Below are positions 1 through 10,640 of a stretch of 64,000 nucleotides of DNA, one piece after another. The stretch's first letter is position 1, and each line of letters starts with the position of its first letter. The translations under genes were made by a program, and so were the position numbers. Below the pieces are notes generated by a model. The model searched no databases. It was not told the DNA's origin and saw only the letters and a list, made by a program, of their open reading frames with translations. This DNA comes from Diadophis punctatus similis (taxonomy: Eukaryota > Chordata > Lepidosauria > Squamata > Dipsadidae), in assembly GCA_023053685.1 (NCBI GenBank), contig JALIGW010000005.1, positions 52,908,742-52,972,741 of the forward strand, read 5' to 3'.

Positions 1-332
1 TGTTCTCTTTTTAGATGAAACACATAGATGAGTCACATCTAAATACCTATTTCCACTTCGAAAATTATGCAGGTATATCACTTTTTTGAGGTGATGATTA
101 AAATTGGTGCCCAATTAATGTCTATGAAAGCTGAGTGTTCACCACCTACAGCGTCCCTATAAACCATCAAATTAACCCTTCAGCAAACAAGGGATATATA
201 GTTTTGCTTTCAAGTAGGAAGATTCATGTATTTAAAAACTTGACTATAAAGCACTAGAAAAATCATAATCTAGCCAATACTGTATTATGGTAAATGGATG
301 AGTTTTATATATATGGGGACTATATATATGAA
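1..332. other. AT-rich unannotated sequence
   Basis: No gene, repeat family or structure is recognisable in this stretch before the first microsatellite. Confidence 0.6.
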
Positions 333-436
<104 letters not shown>

Positions 437-758
437 AGTTGGAAGGGACCTTGGAGGTCTTCTAGTCCAACCCCCTGCCTAGGCAGGAAACCCTACCTAC
501 TTCAGACAAATGGTTATCCAACATCTTCTTAAAAACTTCCAGTGTTGGAGCATTCACAACTTCTGGAGGCAGGCTGTTCCACGGATTAATTGTTCTAACT
601 GTCAGGAAATTTCTCCTTAGTTCTAAGTTACTTTCTCTCCTTGTTTAGTTTCCACCCATTGCTTCTTGTTTTACCCTCAGGTGCTTTGGAGAATAGTTTG
701 ATTCCCTCTTCTTTGTGGCAACCCCTGAGATATTGGAACACTGCTATCATCTCTCCCC
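437..758 (-). mobile_element. CR1 LINE, 3' fragment
   Basis: On the minus strand this is the last part of CR1 ORF2 plus the short 3' UTR. It aligns closely by eye with the CR1 copy at 12831-13535: both share the block encoding the Trp-Asn-Ser-Leu-Pro C-terminus and the 3' terminal segment next to the microsatellite. The copy is 5'-truncated and non-coding. The truncation point falls in a perfect fold-back at 730-778. CR1 elements commonly truncate at the 5' end during target-primed reverse transcription. Confidence 0.9.
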
Positions 759-778
759 TGATAGCAGTGTTCCAATAT
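730..778. repeat. Perfect inverted repeat at CR1 truncation point
   Basis: The arms at 730-749 and 759-778 are exact 20-bp reverse complements around a 9-base loop. The left arm is CR1 sequence. The right arm is the same CR1 sequence copied back on the opposite strand, after which unrelated sequence begins. Confidence 0.95.
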
Positions 779-2268
779 GAATTCTAAAGTTTTAAAATAC
801 ATGAACTGATTTTTTTTTAAATCAGCAAAACTATGAAGGATAAAGCTATTTGGACTTGTCTATAAGTAATACTATATATTACTTTAATATTAATATCTGA
901 GGCAAAATAAAGAAGTGGGGTGGGATTGATAGCAATTAATTCCAGCAAGTGCGAAGATGAGTAAAATAAACATATTTGTAACTTTAAATTTTCCATGAGT
1001 GTGCTCAGACCCAAGAAAGAATTAAATCACATTGTTGAAAATGATCTCTTCCTAGTAAAACTGGAATCTAATATATTTTCAAAAGTATTGGATTAGTTAA
1101 CAGTTTTATATTTCTTTTTGCACCATATAGTGGCCATCCAGATTTTTGCAGAGCAGAATACGATCAGTGAATAAAGACTAAAGCCTGAATAGGAGCCTGC
1201 AGATGTAGTGAGGAGAGCCAAAAAAATTTCAAGGTGATGGTTATAATCAGAAACCAAACCTCTTTGTGAGGGGTGTTCATGCAAACACTAAGTGGGCAGG
1301 GCTTAATTATTTTTTTTAACCCATTATTCCAATGCCTCTTGTGTTTCTTGGTTCTAAGTTCATCAAGGAAGAGACCCCAACCAATAAGCCACAACACTCA
1401 TAGAAGCATTTTAATTCTTTTCAAATCAATGGAGTTTTAGAAAAAGAAGAAAAAAAACACAAAGAGATTCAGGGGTGCTTATCAGTTTGTCCATCTGGTG
1501 GTCTGCACTCTCTTGAAACAGACAGAACAACATTTTGGCATGGGAGAAGATAGCAAAAGAAATGGTCTTGAACAGGCTGGGTTGTTGGGAAAAAATTAAT
1601 GTCCCTGGTTTAAGTCTTTGACAGATAAAATCAGGACTTTAAGTTGGGTTCAAAAACCAAGCAGTATCCAATTCTAAATGGCTCGGACTTGGTATATATA
1701 TATATATATGATATATTCTGAAGACTCAGCTCTACTAGTATTCCTACAGCTGCAATTTTTTTATCAGTTGAAGATTTGGAATGCACATAGAGTACATTAT
1801 ACTAATCCCATCCTGGATTTAACCAAGGCACATGTCACAGTGGTGAGTTCATTACATTCTGCTATTTGCTCTCCCTTCTCTTTTTCCCTTATTGTCCTGT
1901 TTTCTCGTAACAGTAATATTTATTTTACACTGTTAATGTACATGATAGTATATGATGTATAGATCCATAGCTGTGCAAAGGTAGATTTAAGTATAAAACA
2001 TAATGCACGTAGTAAAATATTTCAAATTCTGGAGTCAACAGTATGATCATTGAGGCAATGATGGAACAGGGAAGCCTAGTAGCTTAGCAAATTTTTGAAA
2101 AATGTTGAAAATTGCATTCCAAAAAGACATTCTTGTTTTTTTAAGTGCAACTAATGTGCAAGCAAAACAAGAGAGCATGAGGATTCTAATCACTACATTT
2201 GGGCTTGGGCTTTGTGATTTTGGGAATAGGAAGACACTGTTTTGTTATCGGTGTCATGTGCTCTGATA
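779..2268. other. AT-rich unannotated sequence
   Basis: No gene or recognisable repeat. A short (TA)n run lies near 1695-1710. Confidence 0.55.
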
Positions 2269-2276
2269 ACCTAGAA

Positions 2277-2682
2277 CAGTGATGGCGAACCTTTTTTTGC
2301 TCGGGTACCAAAAGGGTGGGTGCGTGTGCACTCGCGATAGCATGCGTGCCCACACCCATACTGCAATGCTCTCCCCCACGCATGCATGCACAACCCCCTG
2401 CACTGTCCCCCACGCATGCATGCAAGCCTCACTGAAGCCTCCGAACTTCCGGTAGGCCCGTTGGGTCTGTTTTTCGCCTTCCACAGGTTCCAGAGGCTTT
2501 CCTGAAGCCTGGGGAGAGCAAAAATAGTCTCCTCCTGCTCTCCGTAAGGCCAAAAATCAGCTGGCCAGCGTGCACGCTGGAGCTGACATAAGGCAACGTC
2601 TCACATGCATATCCACAGGTGGCACGTGGATATGGCTCCACATGCCACCTGTGGCACGCTTGCCATAGGTTCGCAATCATGG
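2277..2682. mobile_element. hAT-type MITE (GTGATGGCGAACC family)
   Basis: A 406-bp element beginning CAGTGATGGCGAACC and ending in an imperfect reverse complement. It is flanked by a perfect 8-bp TSD, ACCTAGAA, at 2269-2276 and 2683-2690. The 8-bp TSD and CA-starting terminal inverted repeat (TIR) are hallmarks of hAT transposons. The interior is GC-rich with alternating purine-pyrimidine GCATGC runs and has no transposase. A relative lies at 24760-25133. Confidence 0.92.
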
Positions 2683-2690
2683 ACCTAGAA

Positions 2691-3483
2691 CAATGTTACA
2701 ATAACTTTGCAATATCGACTGTATGTCATCACTATTATCTCTAAACTGTCCATGACTAATGCTGTTCATCCATTTTCTGTGTTTTGATTTTCTTTAGAAT
2801 CTGTGATCAGATTTTTTTTTCTGAGAAAAAGCAATGTATGTATCTTGAACTATTCTTTGTTTTTTCCTATACAATTTTCTTCACTCTTCACTGAAAGAAT
2901 TTTATGAGTTACATTTCAGTTCCTAGTATCTGGTTTCAGTCACGTAACTCTGGGACAGATGGTATTCATTAAGTTAGCCAGAAAATATTAATGAATGGGA
3001 CAGTCTTACAAAAAGAAAAGCCATAATTCCTTGTAAGCAACACATGCTTGTTCTATATACTAATTGCAAGTTCATTCTCTGAATGCATCTCCTGATGTAG
3101 CCAAAGTAGCATCATTCAAAACATAAAGAGGAGGTTGCAGAAGTCTTGCGAAAAGTCCAACCTTTAAAAATTTTCTCAATTTTTATGGAGAAAAGACTAA
3201 ATCAGCAGGGAGGTAGCATGTTGGAAGAACTCCAGTCGACTGCTGAAAGAACAAGAAAATTGGAGAAAAGAAAGAAACAATTGAAGAGAGCATCGTGATA
3301 GAAGAATGGCTGGTTGGCTGGAATCCTCAGCTGGAATACTTCATTTGCAAGTATTGCAGATTCATTTATATTAGTGAAGGATGAAATTAATAGATCAAGT
3401 TAAGAAGATATTTAATTCTAACTATACAACCCACATCCCATTAAGTCATCATTTCAAAGTTATTTCCTTACCTAAATAGAGAA
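2691..3483. other. Unannotated sequence
   Basis: No gene or recognised repeat. Base composition is AT-rich with purine-rich stretches near 3240-3300. Confidence 0.55.
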
Positions 3484-3490
3484 ATAGAAT

Positions 3491-3736
3491 AGCAATAGCA
3501 ATAGCACTTAGACTTATATACCGCTTCACAGTGCTTTACAGCCCTCTCTAAGTGGTTTTACAGAGTCAGCATATTGCCCCCAACAATCTGGGTCCTCATT
3601 TACCAACCTCGGAAGGATGGAAGGCTGAGTCAACCTTGAGCCTGGTGAGATTCGATCTGCCAAACTGCTGGCAGCCAGTGATCAGCAGAAGTAGCCTGCA
3701 ATACTGCACTCTAACCACTGTGCCACCACGGCTCTT
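3491..3736 (-). mobile_element. tRNA-derived SINE, family A
   Basis: Read on the minus strand it starts with a tRNA-like head (GAGCC...GGCACAGTGGTTAGAG), continues through a conserved body and ends in an (ATTGCT)n-type tail. A 7-bp TSD, ATAGAAT, lies at 3484-3490 and 3737-3743. Related copies lie near 14.3, 33.7, 35.1, 53.4 and 62.9 kb. Confidence 0.92.
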
Positions 3737-3803
3737 ATAGAATGACCAAGGAGAGGCAAAAATTGAATTTCTTTGTGGGAATCTGACATGGAGCATTGGA
3801 AAT

Positions 3804-3867
3804 CTTCCTTCCTTCCTTCCTTCCTTCCTTCCTTCCTTCCTTCCTTCCTTCCTTCCTTCCTTCCTTC
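3804..3867. repeat. (TTCC)n microsatellite
   Basis: About 15 uninterrupted TTCC units close to the SINE. The protein-like frame through it is a simple-repeat artefact. Confidence 0.97.
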
Positions 3868-3912
3868 TTTCTCCCACTGTCATAATTATCAGTACTCATT
3901 AAATGAGTAGAT

Positions 3913-4046
3913 CAGGCCTGTCAAACTTGTGGCCCATGGGCCAGATGTGTCAAGCTCAGGCCATGCCCACCCCAGCTCCACAAAGGTAAAAAACATTGTG
4001 ATATGTCATGATACATCACATGACACGATCAAGTTTGACACCCGTG
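3913..4046. mobile_element. hAT-type MITE (TGTCAAACTTG family)
   Basis: A 134-bp element with ends CAGGCCTGTCAAACTTG and its near reverse complement. It has a perfect 8-bp TSD, GAGTAGAT, at 3905-3912 and 4047-4054. There is no coding capacity. Confidence 0.94.
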
Positions 4047-4054
4047 GAGTAGAT

Positions 4055-4436
4055 TTTAAATAAAGACCAATTGTGAATCCGATTTCAAGTCCTAAGGCTT
4101 ATTTGGGGACAATCAGAGTAATTTCTCCAGATTCTATACAAAGTTACCTTCGGTATTTGAAATGGTCACATTAATATTACCCATTTCAAATAGTAAAAAT
4201 TACTACCCCAAGAATTCTTTGAGTACTTTTAATTTTTCCACTTCCTACTATGCTGTCAAGCTCAAATTCTGGTGATTGAATAGATATTTAGCCTACAGTC
4301 CTACAGGTATTTCCCAATATCCTAATAAATTATCATTCCCTCTTCTATTTTTTCCCCTCAATTCGATCATGTCTGATTCTCAAAGACTGCCTGAACAGGT
4401 CTCTTGACAAGATTTTTCAGAAGCTATTTGCTATTT
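4055..4436. other. Unannotated AT-rich sequence
   Basis: Nothing recognisable before the (TTTG)n and (TTTTA)n tract. Confidence 0.5.
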
Positions 4437-4783
4437 ATTTGTTTGTTTGTTTGTTTGTTTGTTATTTTATTTTATTTTTTTATTTTATTTTATTTTATTA
4501 TTTTATTATTTTATTTTAATTTTATTTTATTTTATTATTTTATTTATTTTATTTTATTTTATTTTATTATTTTATTTTATTTTATTTTATTTTATTTTAT
4601 TTTATTTTATTATTTATTTTATTTTATTTTATTTTATATTTTATTATTTTATTTTATTTTATTTTATATTTTATTATTTTATTTTATTTTATTATTTTAT
4701 TATTTTATTTTATTTTATTTATTTTATTTTATTATTTTATTTTATTTTATTTTATTTTATTTTATTTTATTTTATTTTATTTA
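4437..4783. repeat. (TTTG)n then long (TTTTA)n tract
   Basis: About six TTTG units are followed by roughly 320 bp of TTTTA with interspersed TTA variants. It lies exactly at the 3' end of a minus-strand L2, so it is an expanded (TAAAA)n tail of that LINE. The Phe/Tyr-rich frames are artefacts. Confidence 0.95.
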
Positions 4784-5398
4784 GTGTTCTTATAGGACTC
4801 AGGGCGGCGTACAACATTTAGAGAACAACTAAACAATATAAAAATTAAAAACAGTATTAAAAAGAATTTTAAAAAGGACATTTTAAAAAAACCATACATA
4901 CATGGGGGAGACCTAAGATGTAAAATCGTCTCAATACCCCGCCTGCAGGAAAAGCCATGTCTTGATGTCTTTTCGGAAGGCCAGCAAGGTGGGGATAATT
5001 CGGATCTCTGGGGGTAGTTGGTTCCAGACAGCAGGGGACCCCACAGAAAAAGCCCTCTCCCTAGGCCCTGCCAGCCAGCATTGTTTGGTTGATGGGACCT
5101 GGAGGAGGCCCACTCTGTGGGACCTAACTGGTCAAAGGGGAGTATGAGGTAGGATGCGGTCCCGGAGGTAACCTGGACCTAAGCCATGTAGGGCTTTAAA
5201 GATGATAATCAACACCTTGATTTGCACCCGGAGACCAATGGGCAACCAGTGCAGCTGGCGGAGTATGGGTGTTACGTGGGTGTATCTTGAGTCACCCACC
5301 ACAGCATGCGCAGCCGCACTTTGCACCAGTTGAAGTCTCTGGATACTCTTCAAGGGTAGCTCCCTGTAGAGCGCATTACAGTAGTCCAGTCTACTACT
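4784..5398 (-). pseudogene. L2-clade LINE, ORF2 C-terminus and 3' UTR
   Basis: The minus strand encodes the C-terminal tail of an L2-type ORF2. A first stretch contains the motifs LQLVQSAAAHAV, HVTPILRQLHWLP and FKALHGLGPGYLRDR. After an in-frame stop near 5132 it continues with VGLLQVPSTKQCW, FSVGSPAVWNQLPPEIR and KTWLF. The copy at 23405-24230 encodes the same tail without the stop. This region lies downstream of the reverse-transcriptase core, so no catalytic motif is present. It is 5'-truncated at an RLDYCNAL-type sequence and a SINE abuts that end. Confidence 0.93.
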
Positions 5399-5541
5399 AT
5401 TGCTATTGTCTCCTTCTTAGGGCTAAGAGAAAGTGACTGGCCCAAGGTCAGACAGCTGGCTTTCATGGCTAAGGCAGGACTAGAATACATGATTTCCCAG
5501 TTTCTAGTTTGATACTTTAACCACCACACTAAACTGTCTTT
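5399..5541 (-). mobile_element. tRNA-derived SINE, family B
   Basis: Read on the minus strand: ACAGTTTAGTGTGGTGGTTAAAG (tRNA-like head, shortened here), a GGACTAGAAT-type B-box region, then a GGCCAGTCAC-type body. It matches copies at 15370, 35976 and 46737 by eye. It abuts the L2 truncation point directly. Confidence 0.8.
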
Positions 5542-6209
5542 ATCATCATAGAATCTTTAAAAAGGAAACCCTCAAGTCAGCTTATTGATATTACAATACA
5601 AAGACAATGGCTTGCAAACATTTTATAAGTCCCAAGGGATATCTTGTTGGTTGCTTCACCATTTCAGAAGCTAATTCCCGCAATTTCAGTTCTTAATTTC
5701 ATCTGAAGCAAATGAGGAAATAAAAGAGATACAACAACATACAGCTTCGTTCAGTTGAGAAAAAGTGCAAGTTTGAACATGCGATATTTCCTGTTTTATA
5801 ATTTAAAATGATGATTTAGAAAGAAAGCAATCAAAGTACCATTCTGTCCTGTATGTGGTACTTTTCCCAATGAATGTCTAATACTTTCTACTTTTAAATA
5901 TTGAAATTGAGGGAACCCCTGAGATTCATACATTCTTTGCATAATAAATCTATCATGGATATTTATAAATCCCCAGACAGTCTATTTCTTCTAACAGTCT
6001 TCCTTAGAAACAGCTTGTATTTCATTCATTTAAAGAATTGTGCATGGGTGTGTGAGTTTCCCTGTCACAGCTGATCTAAGTTTAGAGGAAGAAAATTCAG
6101 CCCAGGAAACTGAGCATTTCTTGTGGAAAAGATGTCATTTTCCCCATAATCTTATTTTGGCACTCCATCCATGTCTCTTCCATCTTGCAAAGATAGATGA
6201 TGTTAAGAG
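5542..6209. other. Unannotated sequence
   Basis: No gene or recognisable repeat. Confidence 0.5.
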
Positions 6210-6613
6210 CTGAGTTTCTCAACCTTGGCAACTTTCACATGACTGGCTGGGGAATTCTGCAAGTTGAAGTCCTGGCTGACGAATTCGGGGAATTGAAGTC
6301 CCCACATCTGAAAGTCGCCAAAGTCAGTGGTGGGTTCCTACCAGTGCGGTCCACTCTGCAGTTCCGGTAGGGGCCCGCCGATTGTGCAACGGCTACGGTG
6401 CTTTCTTTGCTGGTCCGTGCGCGCTGCCATCTCTTTTTTTGGAATTTTTCACGGTTTTTGGCACTCTGCGCATGTGCGGAAGTGAAATTGTCCTTCTGCA
6501 TATGCGCAAAGAGCCAAAATCACGCGAGGGCACACGCGCCCACACACATCACGATGCACACCTGTAGCAGAAGGTAAGAGGAACCCGCCCCTGGCCAACG
6601 TTGAGAAACAGTG
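6210..6613. mobile_element. Palindromic MITE split by a second MITE
   Basis: The outer arms 6210-6324 and 6594-6613 carry the TTTCTCAACCTTGG terminus and its reverse complement of a palindromic MITE related to 29879-30023. The element is interrupted at 6325-6593. No clear TSD is visible for the outer element. Confidence 0.75.
6325..6593. mobile_element. hAT-type MITE (CAGTGGTGGGTTCC family), nested
   Basis: A 269-bp GC-rich insertion beginning CAGTGGTGGGTTCC and ending GGAACCCGCCCCTG. The 8-bp TSDs GCCAAAGT / GCCAACGT differ at one base. Related elements lie at 9669, 11038 and 37696. Confidence 0.88.
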
Positions 6614-7680
6614 TGCTATATTTGACTCAGACTGGATCAGATTTAATAAAAATAATTTGAATAATCTAAATCCATCCTATGTCCTGAACCTGTTCTGTCT
6701 CTGTTGCAAATATTCAAATGGTATATATTGTACCTAAGAGAAACAACAAAGATGTGATCATTTTGTTCCAGAGCTTGATTTCAGCAGGCCAGATTTCCTA
6801 AGAAATAGATTTTTTTAAAAAGTCCCTGCCAAACTAGAGTTTCTTATTTGCAATAAATGCAGATATTTCTGATTGGAATCCTCCTGTTATGTGACATAAC
6901 CCAAGCCAGAAAATAACTTCATTTCTGATTCAGACTTTGGACTTATTCTAAACTTGCCTTATGTCAGCATCATAAACTTTCATGTACTCTATCCATCCAA
7001 GCAACCATCTATCTAGTTCTTTTTTAAAAGAACTACTGGATGAGTTTATGGTCATAATTTTCCTTAACTTGGAAATTACCCTTTCTCTATATTATTGGCT
7101 TCTGAAATGGATTGAAAGTGCTTTGTTTTTTGTATTTGCCTTGTTATAGTTAGATGGAGTGGCTGATGGGTGATAATTAAAGGATAGGGCAAAGGCTTCC
7201 TGGTGGACCCAAGCTTTGCAAGGGACTTGGTTGCAATTTTATTGGGGAAAATATATCTTTGCCTAAAACATGTTACAGATTACAGGCAGGCAAAGCTTAA
7301 GTTCTCCTACATGTTCCTTCCAGCCTCCAGTGAGTGGCAGCTCTTAGCTGGTTTTGTCTAATCTCCAAAGCTGTGTAGGTTCAATAGTATTTAGTGCTAC
7401 TTCAAGTTACTACTTAGTTCTAAGTTTAATAGTACTTAGATGAAAGAACATAGCAATCCTGGGCTTTAGACCTGGAAGTTGAGAAAAATATTATGGTAGA
7501 AGAGTGGCTTCTTTTAGTACTTTTAGTACTTTTAATACTATTGCCAAGATCAGTGCATGGCCATGGATCTTGACTCAACCTTTATCTTGTATCTGCCCCT
7601 ATGTGCCATTATGAATCAAAATACAAACCACATCCTCCACACTTAGTTCTGAATTAGAAAACAGTATTGTTATAGCTAAT
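6614..7680. other. Unannotated sequence
   Basis: No gene or recognisable repeat. Confidence 0.5.
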
Positions 7681-7770
7681 ATAACAAGTCCCAAGTCCCT
7701 CGGGAGTTGGGCGGCATATAAGAAAACCAAATAAATAAATAAAATAAATAATATAATATAATATAAAAGA
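7681..7770 (+). mobile_element. L2-type 3' terminal fragment
   Basis: Contains the hallmark 3' end AGTCCCTCGGGAGTTGGGCG followed by (AAAT)n, as at 24165-24230 and 38041-38104. The insertion is severely 5'-truncated. Confidence 0.85.
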
Positions 7771-8396
7771 TAAAGTATAGTTTGGATATAAGAATGTCCA
7801 TCTACAATGGTAACATTTACTCCAAAAGTTTTGAATGTATCCTCCCTAAGCCTCCTAAAAGTGGTAATCAAACCAAAATTTTGACATTATGGCATGACAG
7901 ATAATGGAAACAATTAAATACATGAAACAATATTCAACAGGGCATCTAAATTAAATTCATTTAATGTTTATCTTGGCCATTCCCTTAATTGGAGTGCAAT
8001 CTTGGCAGACCATCCAGAGATCATAGTTTAGCGTAAATACATAGGAATTTTTCTGAAAAGAAAGAAGAGGAAAAATGGCTCAGCAGTATATCAGCTTGAT
8101 TAACTTTGTGGAATTTTAAAAATGAAGAGTCATAGGAAATCATGGAATTTCTCAGCTTTAGATATTCACCCCAGAGTTCAATAAACAAAGTCTGTCCACA
8201 TGCTAGGAGGATGTTGATAACCCTGAATTCTGATCAGAATTCGGAAGGGAGAGCAGTTAATACAATACTTTGGAAGGGATATGCTTATATTTAAAAAAAA
8301 TGGGAGGAAGCATTTCTATTGCTAACAAGAAAAAAAATTTATTTTAAGAAATAGAAGAATCAAATAACTGTGATAAAGCTTTCCTAGGCCAATGTG
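7771..8396. other. Unannotated sequence
   Basis: No gene is recognisable. It contains an exact 18-bp palindrome at 8225-8242. Confidence 0.5.
8225..8242. repeat. Perfect 18-bp palindrome
   Basis: GAATTCTGATCAGAATTC is self-complementary. It is not inside any identified element, and a chance origin is possible. Confidence 0.9.
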
Positions 8397-8398
8397 TA

Positions 8399-8752
8399 GA
8401 GATAGTCCTCAACTTATTGGAACATGAATGTCTGTCCCTAAGCAATGCAATAAGTAAGTCACACTCAATTTTATGACCCTTTTTTGCTAATTCAAGAAGT
8501 GAATTCCACATCCTCCATTGATTGCTTCTTGGAAGCCGCCTGGGAAGGTCATAAAAGGTGATTGTATTAACCCAGAACACTGCAACTATTGTAAATATAT
8601 GCCAGTTGCAAAGTATCCCGAATTTTGATCACGTGTTGGTGAGGACACTTTGATGGTTGGAAGTGCAAGTAACAGTTACAAGTCACTTTTTTCAGTTTTA
8701 TTCTAACTTCAAATGGTTGTTAGACTAAAGATTATAAGTCAAGGACTACGTG
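8399..8752. mobile_element. Mariner-type MITE (AGTCCTCGACTTA family)
   Basis: Ends resemble ATAGTCCTCAACTTA and its reverse complement near 8735-8752, flanked by TA at 8397-8398 and 8753-8754. The interior contains the family words AAGTCACTTTTTTCA and TTTTGATCACGTG. Diverged and non-coding. Related copies lie at 39637, 40715 and 62236. Confidence 0.85.
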
Positions 8753-8754
8753 TA

Positions 8755-9660
8755 TTGGGGAACAGCTGAGTTCAGCCATGCTTGATAATACCTCAAGAAA
8801 AGCAGGATAAACTAAAGGAACACTTCTCAATCTCAGCACAAATTGCATGAACTCAGATGTAAACATATACAAATATGTGACTGCAAAGCAATATTCCACA
8901 TGAGACACTGTTGTGTCAATGGAGATGTGACTATTATAATAAATACCATTAATTATGTCTAGGAAATGTGTGATAAAGTCTTCAGTAAATTAAAGACATA
9001 TAATACATGGTACATGTTCAAGAAAACATAGAAAGAAATACTGTAGAATTGGATATGCTTCTCATTTGCTCAGAGAAGTCAGAAAGAAAAAGAGAAGGAG
9101 CTATAAATTATATGGTAAATATTCAACAAAGTTAAGAAATAATGACAAATGACAAAGCAATGAACTAGAAATTACAAGATGAAAACCCTGGAAACTCCAT
9201 TTATTGAATCAAACGGTCTACCTGCCTAATGTTGCTGACATGATTAGTTACTAGCTTTTTGGAGTTTTAATATAATAGCATTGTGCTTGCAAGCACTGAT
9301 ACAGAGGCACTCGTTTTCAAAAGGATGTATCTAGTCCTATGTAAACTTGCCAGAAATTTACCATGTGACTTTTACTTTCACAGCTCTAACTCATTTTTAG
9401 CCTTTCAGCAGCAAGATTAAAAGTAAACATGGTGCCCTTTTCATTCATGACTTGGACACTTGCCTGGAACAGTTACAAATATAAAGCTTCCAGTTTCCAA
9501 GAGAGGAGAAGGATTAGGACCTCAGCTAAGCAGCTACACTACTGTCTCCAAGCCACTGTTGCCTGAGACATCTATTCAATTCTAAATAATGTTAGGGATA
9601 GCCTTGACCCACCCCATCTTTTATGACTAAATATAACTCACTGTGCTTTTATGTCAAATA
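8755..9660. other. Unannotated sequence
   Basis: No gene or recognisable repeat. Confidence 0.5.
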
Positions 9661-9668
9661 GTTTCATG

Positions 9669-9938
9669 AGTGGTCAAATCCTCCTGGTTCTGTCCTGCAC
9701 GTGTGAGCCGTTAGTGGCGGGGGTGCTTGGTTTGGAGAACCGGTAGCGGCAGTAGCACGAGACTCCGCCCACCAGCCCAGACCTCAGTTATTTACAGTTT
9801 TTACCCTCTGCGCATGCACAAAGCCTTCTGCGCATGCACAGTGGGTCAAAAATCCGGCGTGATGTCAGCGCGTGCGGGAGCATAGCACATGCACTTCCGG
9901 ACTGGTAGCGAAGGTACTGTAAGTAGATTTCACCCCTG
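9669..9938. mobile_element. hAT-type MITE with perfect TSD
   Basis: A 270-bp insertion flanked by a perfect 8-bp TSD, GTTTCATG, at 9661-9668 and 9939-9946. The ends are AGTGGTCAAATCC and GTAGATTTCACCCCTG. The GC-rich interior holds a tandem near-duplicate TCTGCGCATGCACA at about 9807 and 9829. Confidence 0.92.
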
Positions 9939-9946
9939 GTTTCATG

Positions 9947-10640
9947 GTGTTCTTTTAAGTGCAAAGTTTCAATGAACTCTTGTCTTATTAAATATTTAAT
10001 ATTTAAATTGCATTATTATAATATATTACATAAGCATATCACTTGCTCTAGCAGATGCTGAGCTTATTCTGGTGGGCACTAAGGCAGGCACCAAATGCTT
10101 TATTGCAATCATATGCAATAAAGGATGCTGTGAGAGCTGGAACTCCAAGAACCAGCCATAAATAAAACTTGGTTAACACAGCTGCAAGTTTGAACAGTCC
10201 CTGAATGAGTAGTTGTTAACTGAGGACACACTGTAAATTCCGGTAACCAAAAGGTTTTTCAAGATAAGTTGTAAATGAAGAACCACAATCTGGGATTACA
10301 TGATTATCTTGGTCTCTGTACTGCAAAAATAGTCATGAAACTTCTGTACTGTTTCCAGAGCAGATGGCTGTTTCCCTTATGGAATAAAGTGAGCCATCTT
10401 GGTAACAGATTCACTACCAATAGAATGGACATTGGGAGACATTGCACATTGGGAGATACATAATAACATCCAGGAAACTGGTGCTGTTGGCATTATTGTG
10501 TCCCCCAAACACAAACACCTACATATCTCCTGCAGGTTTCCTCTTCCTTCCAGGGAAAGAAAGTATTGCCAGCTCAGCAGCAGCTTTCACAGCCAGTCAT
10601 GGTTGAGGTAAACTATGATCCAAGCAGTGAATTACCTGTA
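9947..10640. other. Unannotated sequence
   Basis: Mostly unrecognised. A weak resemblance to the mariner-type MITE (GTTGTTAACTGAGGACA) appears near 10210. Confidence 0.45.

Noticed and set aside
4404..4821. Phe/Tyr/Leu-rich frames resembling membrane proteins
   Set aside because: They are translations of the (TTTTA)n tract and exist in several frames at once, as expected of a simple repeat.
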